A DNA stretch of 64,000 nucleotides. Origin: CALDTK01 sp963837005. GTDB taxonomy: Bacteria; Bacteroidota; Bacteroidia; Chitinophagales; Saprospiraceae. The notes below the pieces were generated by a model that had not been told where the DNA came from, did not search any database, and was given only the letters and a program-made list of their open reading frames with translations. This document shows, one piece after another, positions 17,208 to 26,138 of this stretch (the first letter of the stretch is position 1; each line of letters starts with the position of its first letter). Location of the stretch: positions 2,005,515 to 2,069,514 of the forward strand of contig CAWIMC010000001.1 of the NCBI GenBank assembly GCA_963837005.1, in the 5' to 3' direction. A program made the translations under genes and the position numbers.

Positions 17208-17678
17208 ATGTCTACACGAGCCATTAAGTTGTTAGCAAGCGCCACCATAGCCCTTGCCCTCTCGACCGTCGCGTGCGGTCCCGACCAAATGAATCCGCCG
17301 GAGTACACGGCCGCCGCCACGCTGATCGCGGGCGAGTCGACCGCAATAGAGGGAGCTGCGCTGCCCGACGAGGTCTTGCGTCACATTGTGACCTTCAAGT
17401 TTAAGGACAGCGCCCCTGGAGCTACCGTTGGCGAGATCACACGACGCTTCGGGTTGCTGCAAGACTCCATCCCTGGTATCTTGGCCTACGAACACGGTGT
17501 CAACAACAGCCCTGAAGGCCTGAACAAGGGCCTCGACCACATCTACCAGCTCACCTTCGAGAGTGCGGCGGCGCGGGATGCCTACCTGCCGCACCCGGCG
17601 CACGAACGATTTGTGGCCTTGTTGGGCGACGTGGTGGAAGATGTGATGGTGGTGGATTATTGGGGGGCGGGACGGTGA
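17208..17678 (+). CDS. Dabb (stress-responsive A/B barrel) domain lipoprotein
   Basis: A 156-residue lipoprotein (VACG lipobox after a 22-residue signal) with a Dabb domain: LRHIVTFKFKDSAP, then YEHGVNNSPEGLNKGLDHIY and the terminal HPAHERFV with VMVVDYW. Dabb proteins form dimeric alpha/beta barrels with varied, often unknown roles. It is divergent from the APH-M23 gene with 50 bp between, holding a TACATTGC box at about 17193-17200. Confidence 0.85.
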   Translation: MSTRAIKLLASATIALALSTVACGPDQMNPPEYTAAATLIAGESTAIEGAALPDEVLRHIVTFKFKDSAPGATVGEITRRFGLLQDSIPGILAYEHGVNNSPEGLNKGLDHIYQLTFESAAARDAYLPHPAHERFVALLGDVVEDVMVVDYWGAGR

Positions 17679-17695
17679 GGGGGAATAGTCTTACC

Positions 17696-18196
17696 TCAGC
17701 CATTCTCCAGGACGTATAGTAAGCGTTCAGTCCCCGCTAACTCAACGAAACCTCTTTGCAGAAAGTAGCTTTTGGAAGCTGCCGTTAGAGGATCGGTAAC
17801 GACGCCAAAGCACGGACCAACTTCTTCGTCGATGCGGCGCGCATCCCGGATGCACTTATTGAGGAGGACTTCGCCAATATTTTGTCCGCCGAACTCAAGG
17901 TCCACGCCTAACCAAGCCAACAGAAGCGCGACCATCTCCCCGCGCTTCGAGAAGCCCTTCATCAATCGGGACTCTTGACGCCTAAGCTCCTCAATAGTGA
18001 TTTGGACCAACTTCACAGACGCAAACCCTACGATTCTATTGGCTTCGTCGACGAGCAGCCAGGTGTTGAGATTTCGATTCCTGTCGTGCTGACCCGCCTC
18101 CCGCTGTAGATACCGATTGACACGAGGTTCACCACAGTCAAAAGACGATCGATCAAACCGTTTGTCTAACCGCTGAAATTTGAACCGTGTCGTCAT
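17696..18196 (-). CDS. GNAT-family toxin (TacT-like)
   Basis: Acetyltransferase toxin of a type II toxin-antitoxin system; characterised relatives acetylate the amino group of aminoacyl-tRNAs and stop translation. The 166-residue protein has the toxin-type N-terminus FDCGEPRVNRYLQREA and GNAT motifs around GQNIGEVLLNKCI (acetyl-CoA loop) and LQRGFVEL. The gene overlaps the end of the DUF1778 antitoxin gene by 44 bp, the usual arrangement. No frame damage was seen. Confidence 0.85.
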   Translation of the reverse strand: MTTRFKFQRLDKRFDRSSFDCGEPRVNRYLQREAGQHDRNRNLNTWLLVDEANRIVGFASVKLVQITIEELRRQESRLMKGFSKRGEMVALLLAWLGVDLEFGGQNIGEVLLNKCIRDARRIDEEVGPCFGVVTDPLTAASKSYFLQRGFVELAGTERLLYVLENG

Positions 18197-18467
18197 CGAG
18201 GAAGAGTTTGTCGGAGCGCTCTAACATAGCGCGAGCCCGCTCATTCGGCCGGGGATTCGCAAGCATCTCCAGTATCTGCTCCTGCGCCTCCTTCGGCAAC
18301 TTGATGATCTCCATCCGCGACGTCATCGCGTCCACCTTGTCGAGCGCAGCTTGGATGATGAAGTCGGACATGGACTTGAAGCCGGCGGCCTTGGCGGCGT
18401 TAGCGATCAGCGTCTTGACGGCGGGGTCGAGGCGGAGGTCGACGCGGGCGGTGTTGGAGGCGGACAT
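18153..18467 (-). CDS. DUF1778 antitoxin (TacA-like)
   Basis: Antitoxin of 104 residues: an N-terminal ribbon-helix-helix (TARVDLRLDPAVKTLIANAA, then FKSMSDFIIQAA) for DNA binding and a C-terminal tail that neutralises the GNAT toxin. ATG at 18467 is chosen because the RHH strand starts at residue 7; the frame is open to 18605. A 19-bp palindrome lies 10 bp upstream (18477-18495), fitting autoregulation by the complex. Confidence 0.88.
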   Translation of the reverse strand: MSASNTARVDLRLDPAVKTLIANAAKAAGFKSMSDFIIQAALDKVDAMTSRMEIIKLPKEAQEQILEMLANPRPNERARAMLERSDKLFLDDDTVQISAVRQTV

Positions 18468-18476
18468 GCCGCAAAT

Positions 18477-18495
18477 GTACGGAAGATATCCGTAC
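18477..18495. promoter_or_regulatory. Palindromic operator of the toxin-antitoxin operon
   Basis: Perfect inverted repeat GTACGGA-agata-TCCGTAC, 10 bp before the antitoxin start. RHH antitoxins of this family bind such short palindromes over their own promoter; assignment here is by position. Confidence 0.65.
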
Positions 18496-18552
18496 GCAGT
18501 TTCTGGAAAATTGACGGACATCAGCGCGATCTGCGCGCGCCATCCAATCACC

Positions 18553-19582
18553 TCAATAACTGTGCTCATCCAGCACCACCTTCCCCCTGAAAGTGTAGAA
18601 CACAAAGCCCGTATACGACAACACCAGCGGCCCGCCGATCGCCACGACGATCAGCATGTAGCTCAGGGCCCGCTTCGAGGCGGCGGCATTGTAGATCGTG
18701 AGGGTGCCGGTCTCCTCGAGGGTCGAGGCCGCGAGGACGGGGAACTGCCGCAGCGCCACCGTCGCGAGCAACAGCACTATGCTCACGCCCGAGGTCACGA
18801 AGGCGAGCCGGTAGCGGCGGCGACGCGTGAGTTGGGGTACGGCCAAGACCGCGATTACCGCCAGGCCAGCGAGGAGCAACCACCCTGGGTTTTCCCGAAA
18901 GGGGACCGCGATCTCCGGATGGAAAATCAGGATGTACCCCGTCAAGAGCCCAAAGCTGATCAGCCAGTTGAGTTGCGCCCGCCGGATCAACAGCGTGAGC
19001 CGCGTGAAGAGCCGCCCCTCTGTCTTCATACTGAGGTATAGCGCCCCGTGCAGGGCGCAGGCGGCCAGCGTAGCGAGACCCGTGAGCAGGGCCATCGGGT
19101 TGAAGAAGTCCAGCGTCGTGCCGCGGTAGACGAAATTCTCGTCGAGCGGGAGCCCCAGGAGGATGTTGCCCAGTACCACCCCCAGCGCAAACGCCAGCCC
19201 GATGCTCGTGACCGCGTACACCCAATCCCAGGTCTTGCGCCACGTGAGGCTCGGTTCTTTGCTCCGAAATTCGATGCTCACCGCTCGCAAGATGAGCAGA
19301 AAAAGAAAGAGCATGAAACGGGATATAAAACGCCGAAAACAAACTCGCGTAAGCCTCCGGGAAGCCCGCGAAGAGCGCCCCACCCCCGATCACGAGCCAG
19401 ACCTCGTTGCCGTCCCACACCGGCCCGATCGCATTGAGCGCCACGCGGCGACTCTCCTCCTTGCGTAAGAAGAGGTGCATCGCGCCCGCCCCAAAATCGA
19501 AACCGTCGAGCACGGCGTAGCCCGCGAATAGCAGCACGACCACCAGGAACCAAAGGACTTCGTAATCGATACCGAAAAGCAT
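18553..19582 (-). pseudogene. cydB: Cytochrome bd oxidase subunit II, frameshifted
   Basis: Subunit II of the quinol oxidase bd, a membrane complex reducing oxygen to water. The first 89 codons (MLFGIDYEVLWFLV ... AFYIPF) and the rest (MLFLFLLILRAVSIEFRSKE to the end) are in different frames. Removing one base at about 19315 (the C in GTTTCATG on the minus strand) restores FYIPF-MLFLF, the continuous family sequence, giving about 342 residues. All later membrane segments look normal. Either the gene is recently broken, the base is a sequencing or assembly error, or the ribosome shifts here. cydA lies 116 bp upstream. The hairpin element at 18889-18903 has a CCC/GGG stem. Confidence 0.85.
18889..18903 (+). 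repeat. GNNA mini-hairpin element
   Basis: Stem CCC, loop GAAA, in cydB, antisense. All three stem pairs remain complementary although two differ from the usual GGC stem, a strong covariation case. Confidence 0.75.
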
Positions 19583-19590
19583 GAGGGAGT

Positions 19591-19695
19591 GTGTTTGGGT
19601 TGTTTGATTGATTGATTATTTGTTGTTTGGTGGCGGTACGACGGGCCGCTTGAACGGCAAACCAATCAATCAAATAACCATCCAACCAAACAACC
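19591..19695. repeat. Intercistronic GGTT-rich inverted repeat (copy 1)
   Basis: Between cydA and cydB. The left part (19597-19630) and right part (19660-19695) are imperfect complements built from 4- and 8-base units such as GTTTGATT and ATTTGTTG. The same kind of element occurs at 29207-29286, also between co-directional minus-strand genes. It would form a long hairpin in the cyd transcript. Confidence 0.65.
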
Positions 19696-19698
19696 CTC

Positions 19699-21114
19699 CT
19701 ACCGCCCCGCCACCGCATCCGCGATGTCCGAAGTCAGCGGCCGGTGTGCGCCAGCGTCGTCGTCGTCGGGGTCCTCGCCGGGGCCGTGTTTGATTTTCTT
19801 GTTGACGAGGTAGACGAAGAGGAAAAACAGCAGTGCGTAGATGAGCGTGAAGCCGATGAGGCTGAACAGTACCTGCTCGGCGACGACGGCCTCGCTGAGG
19901 GCGTCGGAAGTGCGCAGGTGCCCGTACACGACCCAGGGCTGACGACCCATCTCGGCGGCGTACCAGCCGGTTTGGTTGGCGACCTGCGGCAGGAGGACTC
20001 CCCATACCAGCGCCCACCCGAAGAGTCGCTGCCATTTCGGGCTTCCGCCAAAACTTGCCACGTCGAGGCGCCCCTTCCACTGGAGCCAGGCGGCGACGAG
20101 GAGCAGGCCGATCATCGCCATCCCGCAGGCGACCATGATGTGGTAGAACTGGAAGATCGCGTTCGGGGCATCTGGGATCTCGTCGGGCGGGAAGTCGTTG
20201 AGCCCGGTGTAGACGTGGTTCGGGTCGCCCTCGAGCAGGAGGCCGACGCCCCCGGGGATGGACAGGTCGTAGGTCTCGCGGGCGTCGGTGTTGACCCAGC
20301 CGAGGAGGCCGAGATTCATCGGGCCGGTCTCCCAGTGGCCCTCGATGGCGGCGAGTTTGGCGGGCTGGTACTCGGCGACGACCTCGACCTGGAGGTGCCC
20401 GATGGCCGGCTGCACCAGGGCGCACACCAGCGCGATGGGCACGGCGACGCGCAGGGCGTTTTGCGAAAGCGCCACGTGCCTATCCCTCAGAAGATAGTAG
20501 GTGTGGACACTGATGACGAGCATCGCGCCCGCCAGGAAGGCGCCGTTCCAGACGTGGAGGATGCGCTCGACGCTCGACGGGTTGAAGACCATCGCCCAGA
20601 AGTCGATGATCTCCGCGCGGGCGTCCATGCCCTCGCCGACGATGTGGTAGCCGGCCGGGGTCTGCTGCCAGGAGTTGGCCACCACGATCCAGATGGCCGA
20701 GAACATCGACCCGAGGAAGACCCCGACCGTGGCGAAGAAGTGGACCGGGCGACTCACGCGGTTCCACCCGAAGAGCAGAATCCCGAGGAAGCCCGACTCG
20801 AGCGCGAAGGCGAACACGCCCTCCGCCGCGAGCGCCGAGCCGAACACATCCCCGACGTAGCGCGAGTACACCGCCCAGTTGGTGCCGAACTCGAACTCCA
20901 TGACGATGCCCGTGGCCACGCCGAGCCCGAAGGTCACCGCGAAGATCTTCGTCCAGAACCGCGCGAGGATGTGGTAGTCCTCCCGGCCCTTCCACAGCGA
21001 CATGCCCTCGAAGGCGACCATCAGCAGGCCGAGCCCGATGGACAGCGGCGGGTAGATGTAGTGGAACGCGATAGTGAAGGCGAACTGGATCCGGGAGAGG
21101 ATTTCGACATCCAT
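19699..21114 (-). CDS. cydA: Cytochrome bd oxidase subunit I
   Basis: Haem-bearing subunit of the bd quinol oxidase. The 471-residue membrane protein shows FHYIYPPLS with His18 (haem b595 ligand position), the GFGLG/GVATGIVMEFEFGTNW region of helices 2-3, and GRQPW near the C-terminus. The quinol-binding Q-loop is of the short type. Upstream lies the long intergenic region with a duplicated 74-bp segment (21182-21453); downstream is cydB after a hairpin repeat. A GGAA-loop element is at 20040-20054. Confidence 0.95.
   Translation of the reverse strand: MDVEILSRIQFAFTIAFHYIYPPLSIGLGLLMVAFEGMSLWKGREDYHILARFWTKIFAVTFGLGVATGIVMEFEFGTNWAVYSRYVGDVFGSALAAEGVFAFALESGFLGILLFGWNRVSRPVHFFATVGVFLGSMFSAIWIVVANSWQQTPAGYHIVGEGMDARAEIIDFWAMVFNPSSVERILHVWNGAFLAGAMLVISVHTYYLLRDRHVALSQNALRVAVPIALVCALVQPAIGHLQVEVVAEYQPAKLAAIEGHWETGPMNLGLLGWVNTDARETYDLSIPGGVGLLLEGDPNHVYTGLNDFPPDEIPDAPNAIFQFYHIMVACGMAMIGLLLVAAWLQWKGRLDVASFGGSPKWQRLFGWALVWGVLLPQVANQTGWYAAEMGRQPWVVYGHLRTSDALSEAVVAEQVLFSLIGFTLIYALLFFLFVYLVNKKIKHGPGEDPDDDDAGAHRPLTSDIADAVAGR
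20040..20054 (-). repeat. GNNA mini-hairpin element
   Basis: Stem GGC, loop GGAA; cydA, sense, read FGGS. Confidence 0.8.
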
Positions 21115-21181
21115 GGCGTTGCGTGTGGATTGGTAGTCCGTAAGTTGTAGTCCACAAACTGCCTACGCAAACCGCGGGCTT

Positions 21182-21453
21182 AGCTTACATCCATTCTAAA
21201 CTCCCTGCCGATTGACGGCCGCCACACCGACGCTCGCGCGCAGCGTACCCAATCCAACCCCCCAGGACTTCTTCTCCAACCTGCGGCCGCCACACCGTTC
21301 CTCGGCGCCACGTACCGACGACGCCCCCGGGAGCGCCGCCGGTCAGGCGCGCGGAACTTCCCCCTCCGCAGAGCGTTCCAGCTTACATCCATTCTAAACT
21401 CCCTGCCGATTGACGGCCGCCACACCGACGCTCGGGCGCAGCGTACCCAATCC
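21182..21453. repeat. Duplicated 74-bp segment between cydA and sulP genes
   Basis: Copy 1 (21182-21255) and copy 2 (21380-21453) differ at one base (21236 versus 21434). A looser similarity follows each copy (GTTCC...CCACGTAC at about 21295 and 21467), suggesting a 198-bp tandem duplication that has since diverged. The 463-bp region 21115-21577 between the divergent genes holds no convincing coding frame. Confidence 0.8.
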
Positions 21454-21577
21454 CACCCCCGCGCCGTTCCTTTAGGCCACGTACATAGCGCCCCGCTGGC
21501 TGGAGCCCCTCGAACGGGGCAACCTCCGCGGCAGCACATTCGACAATTCAATACTTTACCCTTCAACAATTGCCCTA

Positions 21578-23320
21578 GTGCGCCGCCGCCTCTTCCCTTT
21601 CCTCGACTGGGTACCCACCTATCAACGGGCCTGGCTCAAGGGCGACCTGACCGCCGGTATCACTACCGGCGTCATGCTCATCCCGCAGGGCATGGCGTAC
21701 GCTATGATCGCGGGACTGCCGGCGGTGTACGGACTCTACGCGAGCCTAGTGCCGCCAGCAGTGTACGCCATCTTTGGGACCTCGCGGCGCCTCGCCGTCG
21801 GACCGGTGGCCATGGACTCACTCCTAGTGGCCTCGGCACTGGGGACACTCTCGCTCGTCGAACCCGGGCAGTACATCGCGGCGGCGGTCTTTATGGCGCT
21901 GATCGTAGGCACCATTCAATTGGTGCTGGGCGCCTTCAAAATGGGCTTTATCGCCAATTTTCTGTCGCGACCTGTCTTGAGCGGCTTTACCTCGGCGGCG
22001 GCCATTATCATTGGTATCTCGCAAATCCGGTACGTGCTTGGCGTAAAGATTCAGGGCTCGTCGCGCTTTCACGAGATTGGTTGGCGGACCTGGCAGGCGC
22101 TGCCAGAGGCCAACTACTACGCGATTGGGGTGGGCCTGGCGACGCTGGCCATCATCATGATCTTGAAGCGTTTTGCGCGCGGGATACCGTCGGCACTGGT
22201 CGTAGTGGCGCTCGGAACGACCATCGTGGCGCTGCTAGGGTGGGACTCGACGGGGCTGCCAATCGTTGGAGAGATTCCGGCGGGCCTGCCGCAGGTCATC
22301 GTACCAGGCTTTAAATCGGGACTGCTACAGTCGCTGCTGCCACTGGCCTTGACGCTGGCGCTGGTTGGCTTTGCCGAGTCGATCGCAATCGCGAAAGCGT
22401 CGCAGGAGCGGGTTCCGGACCACAAGGTGGACGCCAATCAGGAGTTGGTCGCACTCGGAATGTCAAACGTGGTCGGGTCGGTATTTCAGTCCTACGCCTC
22501 GACGGCGAGCTTTTCGCGCTCTGTCATCAATGAGGAGGCTGGCGCCAAAACACCCCTGGCGAGTGTTTTCACGGCAGTGCTGATTGGGTTGACGCTGCTG
22601 TTCCTAACGCCGCTGTTTTACTACTTGCCGGAGGCGGTCTTGGGCGCCATTATTTTCGCTGCGGTTGGGAAGCTAATTGACGTGAGCTACGCGGTTCAGC
22701 TCTGGCGTGACAATAAGGTCGAAGCAGCCATCTTGCTACTCACCTTCCTGGTGACGCTTACCGTCGGCATGGTGCAGGGAATTCTGGCGGGTATGTTCGT
22801 GTCACTGGCCTGGACAGTGTACCAGATCTCGACGCCACACATCGCGGAGATCGGGCGCGTCCGTGACACGGACTACTTCCGCAACATCAACCGCTTCAAG
22901 GATGATATCGTGGTGCGGCCGGACGTGTTGATGTTCCGCTTCGACGCCCCCATCTTCTTCGGGAATGCGGGCTATTTCGAGGAGGAACTACTCACCAAAG
23001 TCAGGCGGCGCGGAGACGACCTCAAGACTGTTGTCATTAACTCGGAGGCCATTACCTACATCGACTCCACGGCCCAGCACATGCTTTTGGCGCTTATCGC
23101 AAAACTTCAGGCGCAGGGACTCCGCATCGTCATCAGTGGGGCCATCGGGCCGGTGCGTGAGACGATCCACCGCGGGCCAATCGGGGCCTCAATCGGCGAA
23201 GAAGCCATGTTCGTTCGTAGCTCGGAGGTCATGGACCACATTGACGGCGTCTGTGATCGTTCGGAGATGTCGCGCAAGGTCGCCCTCGAGGGCCGGCTCC
23301 AAACCTATCCGAAACCCTGA
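21578..23320 (+). CDS. SulP family anion transporter with STAS domain
   Basis: Inner-membrane anion permease of the SulP/SLC26 family; sulfate or bicarbonate are typical substrates but cannot be told apart here. The 580-residue protein has the conserved GVMLIPQGMAYAMIAGLP segment, about 12 membrane spans and a cytoplasmic STAS domain (about 450-560) with ITYIDSTAQHML. The start is GTG at 21578, a few bases after CCCTA; no earlier in-frame ATG fits. It is divergent from cydA. A TACTTTAC box at about 21552-21559 could be its -7 element. Confidence 0.92.
   Translation: MRRRLFPFLDWVPTYQRAWLKGDLTAGITTGVMLIPQGMAYAMIAGLPAVYGLYASLVPPAVYAIFGTSRRLAVGPVAMDSLLVASALGTLSLVEPGQYIAAAVFMALIVGTIQLVLGAFKMGFIANFLSRPVLSGFTSAAAIIIGISQIRYVLGVKIQGSSRFHEIGWRTWQALPEANYYAIGVGLATLAIIMILKRFARGIPSALVVVALGTTIVALLGWDSTGLPIVGEIPAGLPQVIVPGFKSGLLQSLLPLALTLALVGFAESIAIAKASQERVPDHKVDANQELVALGMSNVVGSVFQSYASTASFSRSVINEEAGAKTPLASVFTAVLIGLTLLFLTPLFYYLPEAVLGAIIFAAVGKLIDVSYAVQLWRDNKVEAAILLLTFLVTLTVGMVQGILAGMFVSLAWTVYQISTPHIAEIGRVRDTDYFRNINRFKDDIVVRPDVLMFRFDAPIFFGNAGYFEEELLTKVRRRGDDLKTVVINSEAITYIDSTAQHMLLALIAKLQAQGLRIVISGAIGPVRETIHRGPIGASIGEEAMFVRSSEVMDHIDGVCDRSEMSRKVALEGRLQTYPKP
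22537..22551 (-). repeat. GNNA mini-hairpin element
   Basis: Stem GGC, loop GCCA; SulP gene, antisense. The loop is not GNRA, so a weaker member. Confidence 0.5.
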
Positions 23321-23340
23321 CCCCCTACCACGAACACTAA

Positions 23341-23490
23341 GCCGAGCCCCCCCACACTATTGGCAAGCCCCGCCAGCCGAACACGACACTACCAGCCAGC
23401 GACAGCCGAGCCCCCCCTCACTACTGGCAAGCCCCGCCAGCCGAGCACGACACTACCAGCCAGCGACAGCCAAGCCCCCCCGCAAAGCAA
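23341..23490. repeat. 64-bp tandem repeat
   Basis: Unit of 64 bp starting GCCGAGCCCCCCC at 23341, repeated at 23405 with three or so changes, and a partial third copy from 23469. Non-coding, between the SulP and MBL/rhodanese genes. Confidence 0.8.
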
Positions 23491-23535
23491 CCCTCCGCGG
23501 CTTAGCAAAGGGGCCCCTTAACCCCATTGCACGCT

Positions 23536-23577
23536 GCGTTCAAAAACCCGCGTTCAAAAACCCGCGTTCAAATCACC
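23536..23577. repeat. 14-bp tandem repeat, three copies
   Basis: GCGTTCAAAAACCC at 23536, 23550 and, diverging at its end, 23564. It ends 24 bp before the MBL/rhodanese start, so it lies in the leader or promoter of that gene. Confidence 0.75.
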
Positions 23578-23600
23578 CCCCATCCAACCCTCCCCACCCC

Positions 23601-25037
23601 ATGACCATTGAACAGATCTACACCGGCTGCCTCGCCCAAGGCGCCTACTACATCAAGAGCGGCACCGAGGCTGCCATCATCGACCCGCTCCGCGAAGTAC
23701 AACCCTACCTCGACCGCGCCAAGCGCGACGGTGTCGAGATCAAGTACATTTTTGAGACGCACTTCCACGCCGACTTCGTGAGCGGACACGTGACGCTGGC
23801 GCGGCAGACGGGCGCGCCGATCATCTACGGACCGGGTGCCGAGACGACTTTTGAGGCGCACATCGCCAAGGATGGCGAGGAGTTTAAGTTGGGCGGCGTC
23901 ACGATTGTGGCCTTGCACACGCCGGGTCACACGCTCGAGAGTACTTGTTACTTACTGCGAGATCGGGAGGGGAAGGACCATGCGATCTTTAGCGGAGACA
24001 CCCTCTTCCTGGGGGACGTTGGGCGACCTGACCTGGCGCAGGCTTCGAATGGACTTACGACCGAAGGTCTGGCCGGGATGCTGTTCGATAGTTTGCGCAA
24101 CAAGATCATGCCGCTGGCAGATGATGTGCTCGTCTACCCGGCGCACGGCGCTGGCTCCGCCTGCGGTAAAAACATGAGTTCGGAGACTGTCGGTACCATC
24201 GGCGGACAGAAGTTGAGCAACTACGCCTTGCGGCAAAACATGACTCGCGAGGAGTTCATTGCCGAGGTCACCGATGGTCTGCAGGCCCCGCCGGCTTACT
24301 TCCCGCTCAACGTGAAAATGAACCGAGAGGGCTACGAGGACATCGGCACCGTGCTCGAACGTGGGACGCGTGCGTATGGTCCGGAGGAGTTCGAGCGCGT
24401 CGCCAACGAGACGGGTGCCGTGGTGCTCGACGTCCGCGACCGGGAGGCCTACGCCGCGGGGCACGTGCCGCGTAGCATATTTATAGGGGTGGACGGTGGC
24501 TTCGCGCCCTGGGTCGGGGCCTTGATCCAGGACACGCACCAGCCCATTTTGCTCGTCGCAGAAGCGGGCCGCGAGGAGGAAGTCATTACGCGCCTGGCGC
24601 GGGTCGGTTTCGACCAGACGCTCGGCTATTTGGAGGGCGGTTTTGAAGCCTGGAAGGCCGGTGGGCGCGAGGTGGACAACGTGCGCTCGATCGATGCGTC
24701 CGTGGTCCAGCGTTTACTTAAAGGCGAAGCTGCGGCGGCGGCGGTGGACGTTTTGCCGGAAGGCGAGACCAAGGCCCCGTGGATCTTCGATGTCCGTAAG
24801 CCGGGTGAATACGAGGCAGGCCATTTGGAAACGGCTGAGTTGGCTACGCTGGCAGACATCAATGAGCACCTAGGTCGTTTTCGCGAAAGCGGCCCTTTTT
24901 TGATCCACTGCCAGAGCGGGTATAGGAGTATGATTGCGGCGAGTATTTTGAAAGTCGCGGGGGATACACCACTTTCAGGATGTGCGAGGGGGGTGGAAAG
25001 CGCTGGCAAAAGTGGAGTAACAGATTGCGAGATCTAA
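23601..25037 (+). CDS. Metallo-beta-lactamase fold / double rhodanese protein, C-terminus frameshifted
   Basis: Persulfide-dioxygenase-like protein: an MBL domain with HFHADFVSGH, HTPGHT, FSGDTLF and YPAHG metal motifs, then two rhodanese domains. The first lacks the active Cys (AEAGREEE); the second has CQSGYR. Such proteins handle glutathione persulfide or related sulfur species. Near 24951 one extra A (TTGAAAGTC against TTGAAGTC in the partial copy at 27118) shifts the frame: the last 30 residues become VAGDTPLSGCARG... instead of the expected SRGIHHFQDVRGGW-KALAKVE, with the original stop at 25018-25020. ATG at 23601 starts the MBL domain; the longer open frame runs into the SulP gene. 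Confidence 0.88.
   Translation: MTIEQIYTGCLAQGAYYIKSGTEAAIIDPLREVQPYLDRAKRDGVEIKYIFETHFHADFVSGHVTLARQTGAPIIYGPGAETTFEAHIAKDGEEFKLGGVTIVALHTPGHTLESTCYLLRDREGKDHAIFSGDTLFLGDVGRPDLAQASNGLTTEGLAGMLFDSLRNKIMPLADDVLVYPAHGAGSACGKNMSSETVGTIGGQKLSNYALRQNMTREEFIAEVTDGLQAPPAYFPLNVKMNREGYEDIGTVLERGTRAYGPEEFERVANETGAVVLDVRDREAYAAGHVPRSIFIGVDGGFAPWVGALIQDTHQPILLVAEAGREEEVITRLARVGFDQTLGYLEGGFEAWKAGGREVDNVRSIDASVVQRLLKGEAAAAAVDVLPEGETKAPWIFDVRKPGEYEAGHLETAELATLADINEHLGRFRESGPFLIHCQSGYRSMIAASILKVAGDTPLSGCARGVESAGKSGVTDCEI
24225..24239 (-). repeat. GNNA mini-hairpin element
   Basis: Stem GCC, loop GCAA; MBL/rhodanese gene, antisense. Confidence 0.75.
24750..24764 (+). repeat. GNNA mini-hairpin element
   Basis: Stem GCC, loop GGAA, sense, read as VLPEG. 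The paralogous segment at 26925-26939 has the element at the same place but on the opposite strand. Confidence 0.8.
24877..24891 (+). repeat. GNNA mini-hairpin element
   Basis: Stem CGC, loop GAAA; MBL/rhodanese gene, sense, read RFRES. Conserved in the paralogous fragment at 27047-27061. Confidence 0.8.
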
Positions 25038-25268
25038 AAACCTAGTATTTGTTGGCCTTTCCGCCGGTACGCAGTCGTTAAACCTGCGCAACAATGGATC
25101 ACCGAAAATAAAGTTGCCGGTCCGGGAGTAGAAAGCATACATGGTATTTCTTGGCCGGCATACGTTTGTGGTAATGAACCATTCCTACCCACCAGTCAGC
25201 TTCCGAGCTGCACCTCTCCTAGCGAGAGCACAGTCACGAACGGCCTTGCGCCCTTCCGTTCCTCACTC

Positions 25269-25958
25269 ATGAGCCGGACTACCCTGGGCAGGTTTGGCTC
25301 TATACTGGCGCTTCTGGCGCTGTTCCAGCTCACGGTTAGCTCCTGTGAGTCGGAGGCTATTGAATCACCCGTCCAGGCTACCACCGAGGCGGAAGTCGAA
25401 CTCGTCGCGTTCACGCCTAAGGCTACGAAGGTGAGCTACACCTACAATGGCGTCGCCGTGGCGGAGAGTGACATTGTTCACGCCGAAGACGGCACGCCAT
25501 CATACGTGGGAGTCGGAAGTACCCTCAGCTCTCGGAGCGGCGACGAGGACATGATTATTGATGCCGAAGTAATCGAGGAGGAGATCGTCGTGACGATCAA
25601 TCTCTATGGAACGGAGGCGCTCTACCTCGAAGCACTTGCTGAGGAGGGCATTGATGTTCCCGTAATGCTTGCTATGGAAGCACAAGCTGAGCAAGTTGGG
25701 AATCAGTACCCCGAGGACTATGTGTTGAATAGCAGTGAGATTTCGCAGATACAGGCTTGGTACCAAATCTTAGCCATCACAGCGGTCCAATTTAGGGACA
25801 CCGACACTGGTAGGGACATAGTTTGGCCTGGCATTGCTTGGTTTATGACTCCAGGCTGGAATGACCGTGCCGACGCACACCATATTACCCATCTCTATGG
25901 GTCTATCTCGCGGTACGATCGGGCCTTCTTGCAACGCAGATCTCGAATGGCTACATGA
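25269..25958 (+). CDS. Hypothetical lipoprotein, probably frameshifted near its end
   Basis: Not recognised. The 229-residue product has a lipoprotein signal (TVSSC) and a mature part with acidic, beta-type segments and a WFMTPGWNDRADAHH stretch. At about 25926-25933 another frame carries a sensible continuation (ATQISNGYMNWMGLAMGINI to a stop at 26035), while the current frame ends in basic residues (FLQRRSRMAT). A one-base loss is likely, giving an original length near 255 residues. It lies in a patch with several broken genes. Confidence 0.55.
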   Translation: MSRTTLGRFGSILALLALFQLTVSSCESEAIESPVQATTEAEVELVAFTPKATKVSYTYNGVAVAESDIVHAEDGTPSYVGVGSTLSSRSGDEDMIIDAEVIEEEIVVTINLYGTEALYLEALAEEGIDVPVMLAMEAQAEQVGNQYPEDYVLNSSEISQIQAWYQILAITAVQFRDTDTGRDIVWPGIAWFMTPGWNDRADAHHITHLYGSISRYDRAFLQRRSRMAT

Positions 25959-26138
25959 ACTGGATGGGGCTAGCAATGGGTATCAATATACCCGCGAGTT
26001 CGCATTCTTACGGGACTGAGTCTCTTCCTACGTAACGCACCCCCCGCTCCTTTAACTTTTCATCGTAGCATGAGGACTGAGCGGGTCGTCGAGTAACCAT
26101 CGCGTCCTCATCACTAAATAAACCTACCGCAAAGCATC

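Noticed and set aside
22965..23600. N-terminal extension joining the MBL/rhodanese frame to the SulP gene
   Set aside because: It is an out-of-frame reading of the STAS region plus tandem repeats; the MBL domain begins at ATG 23601.
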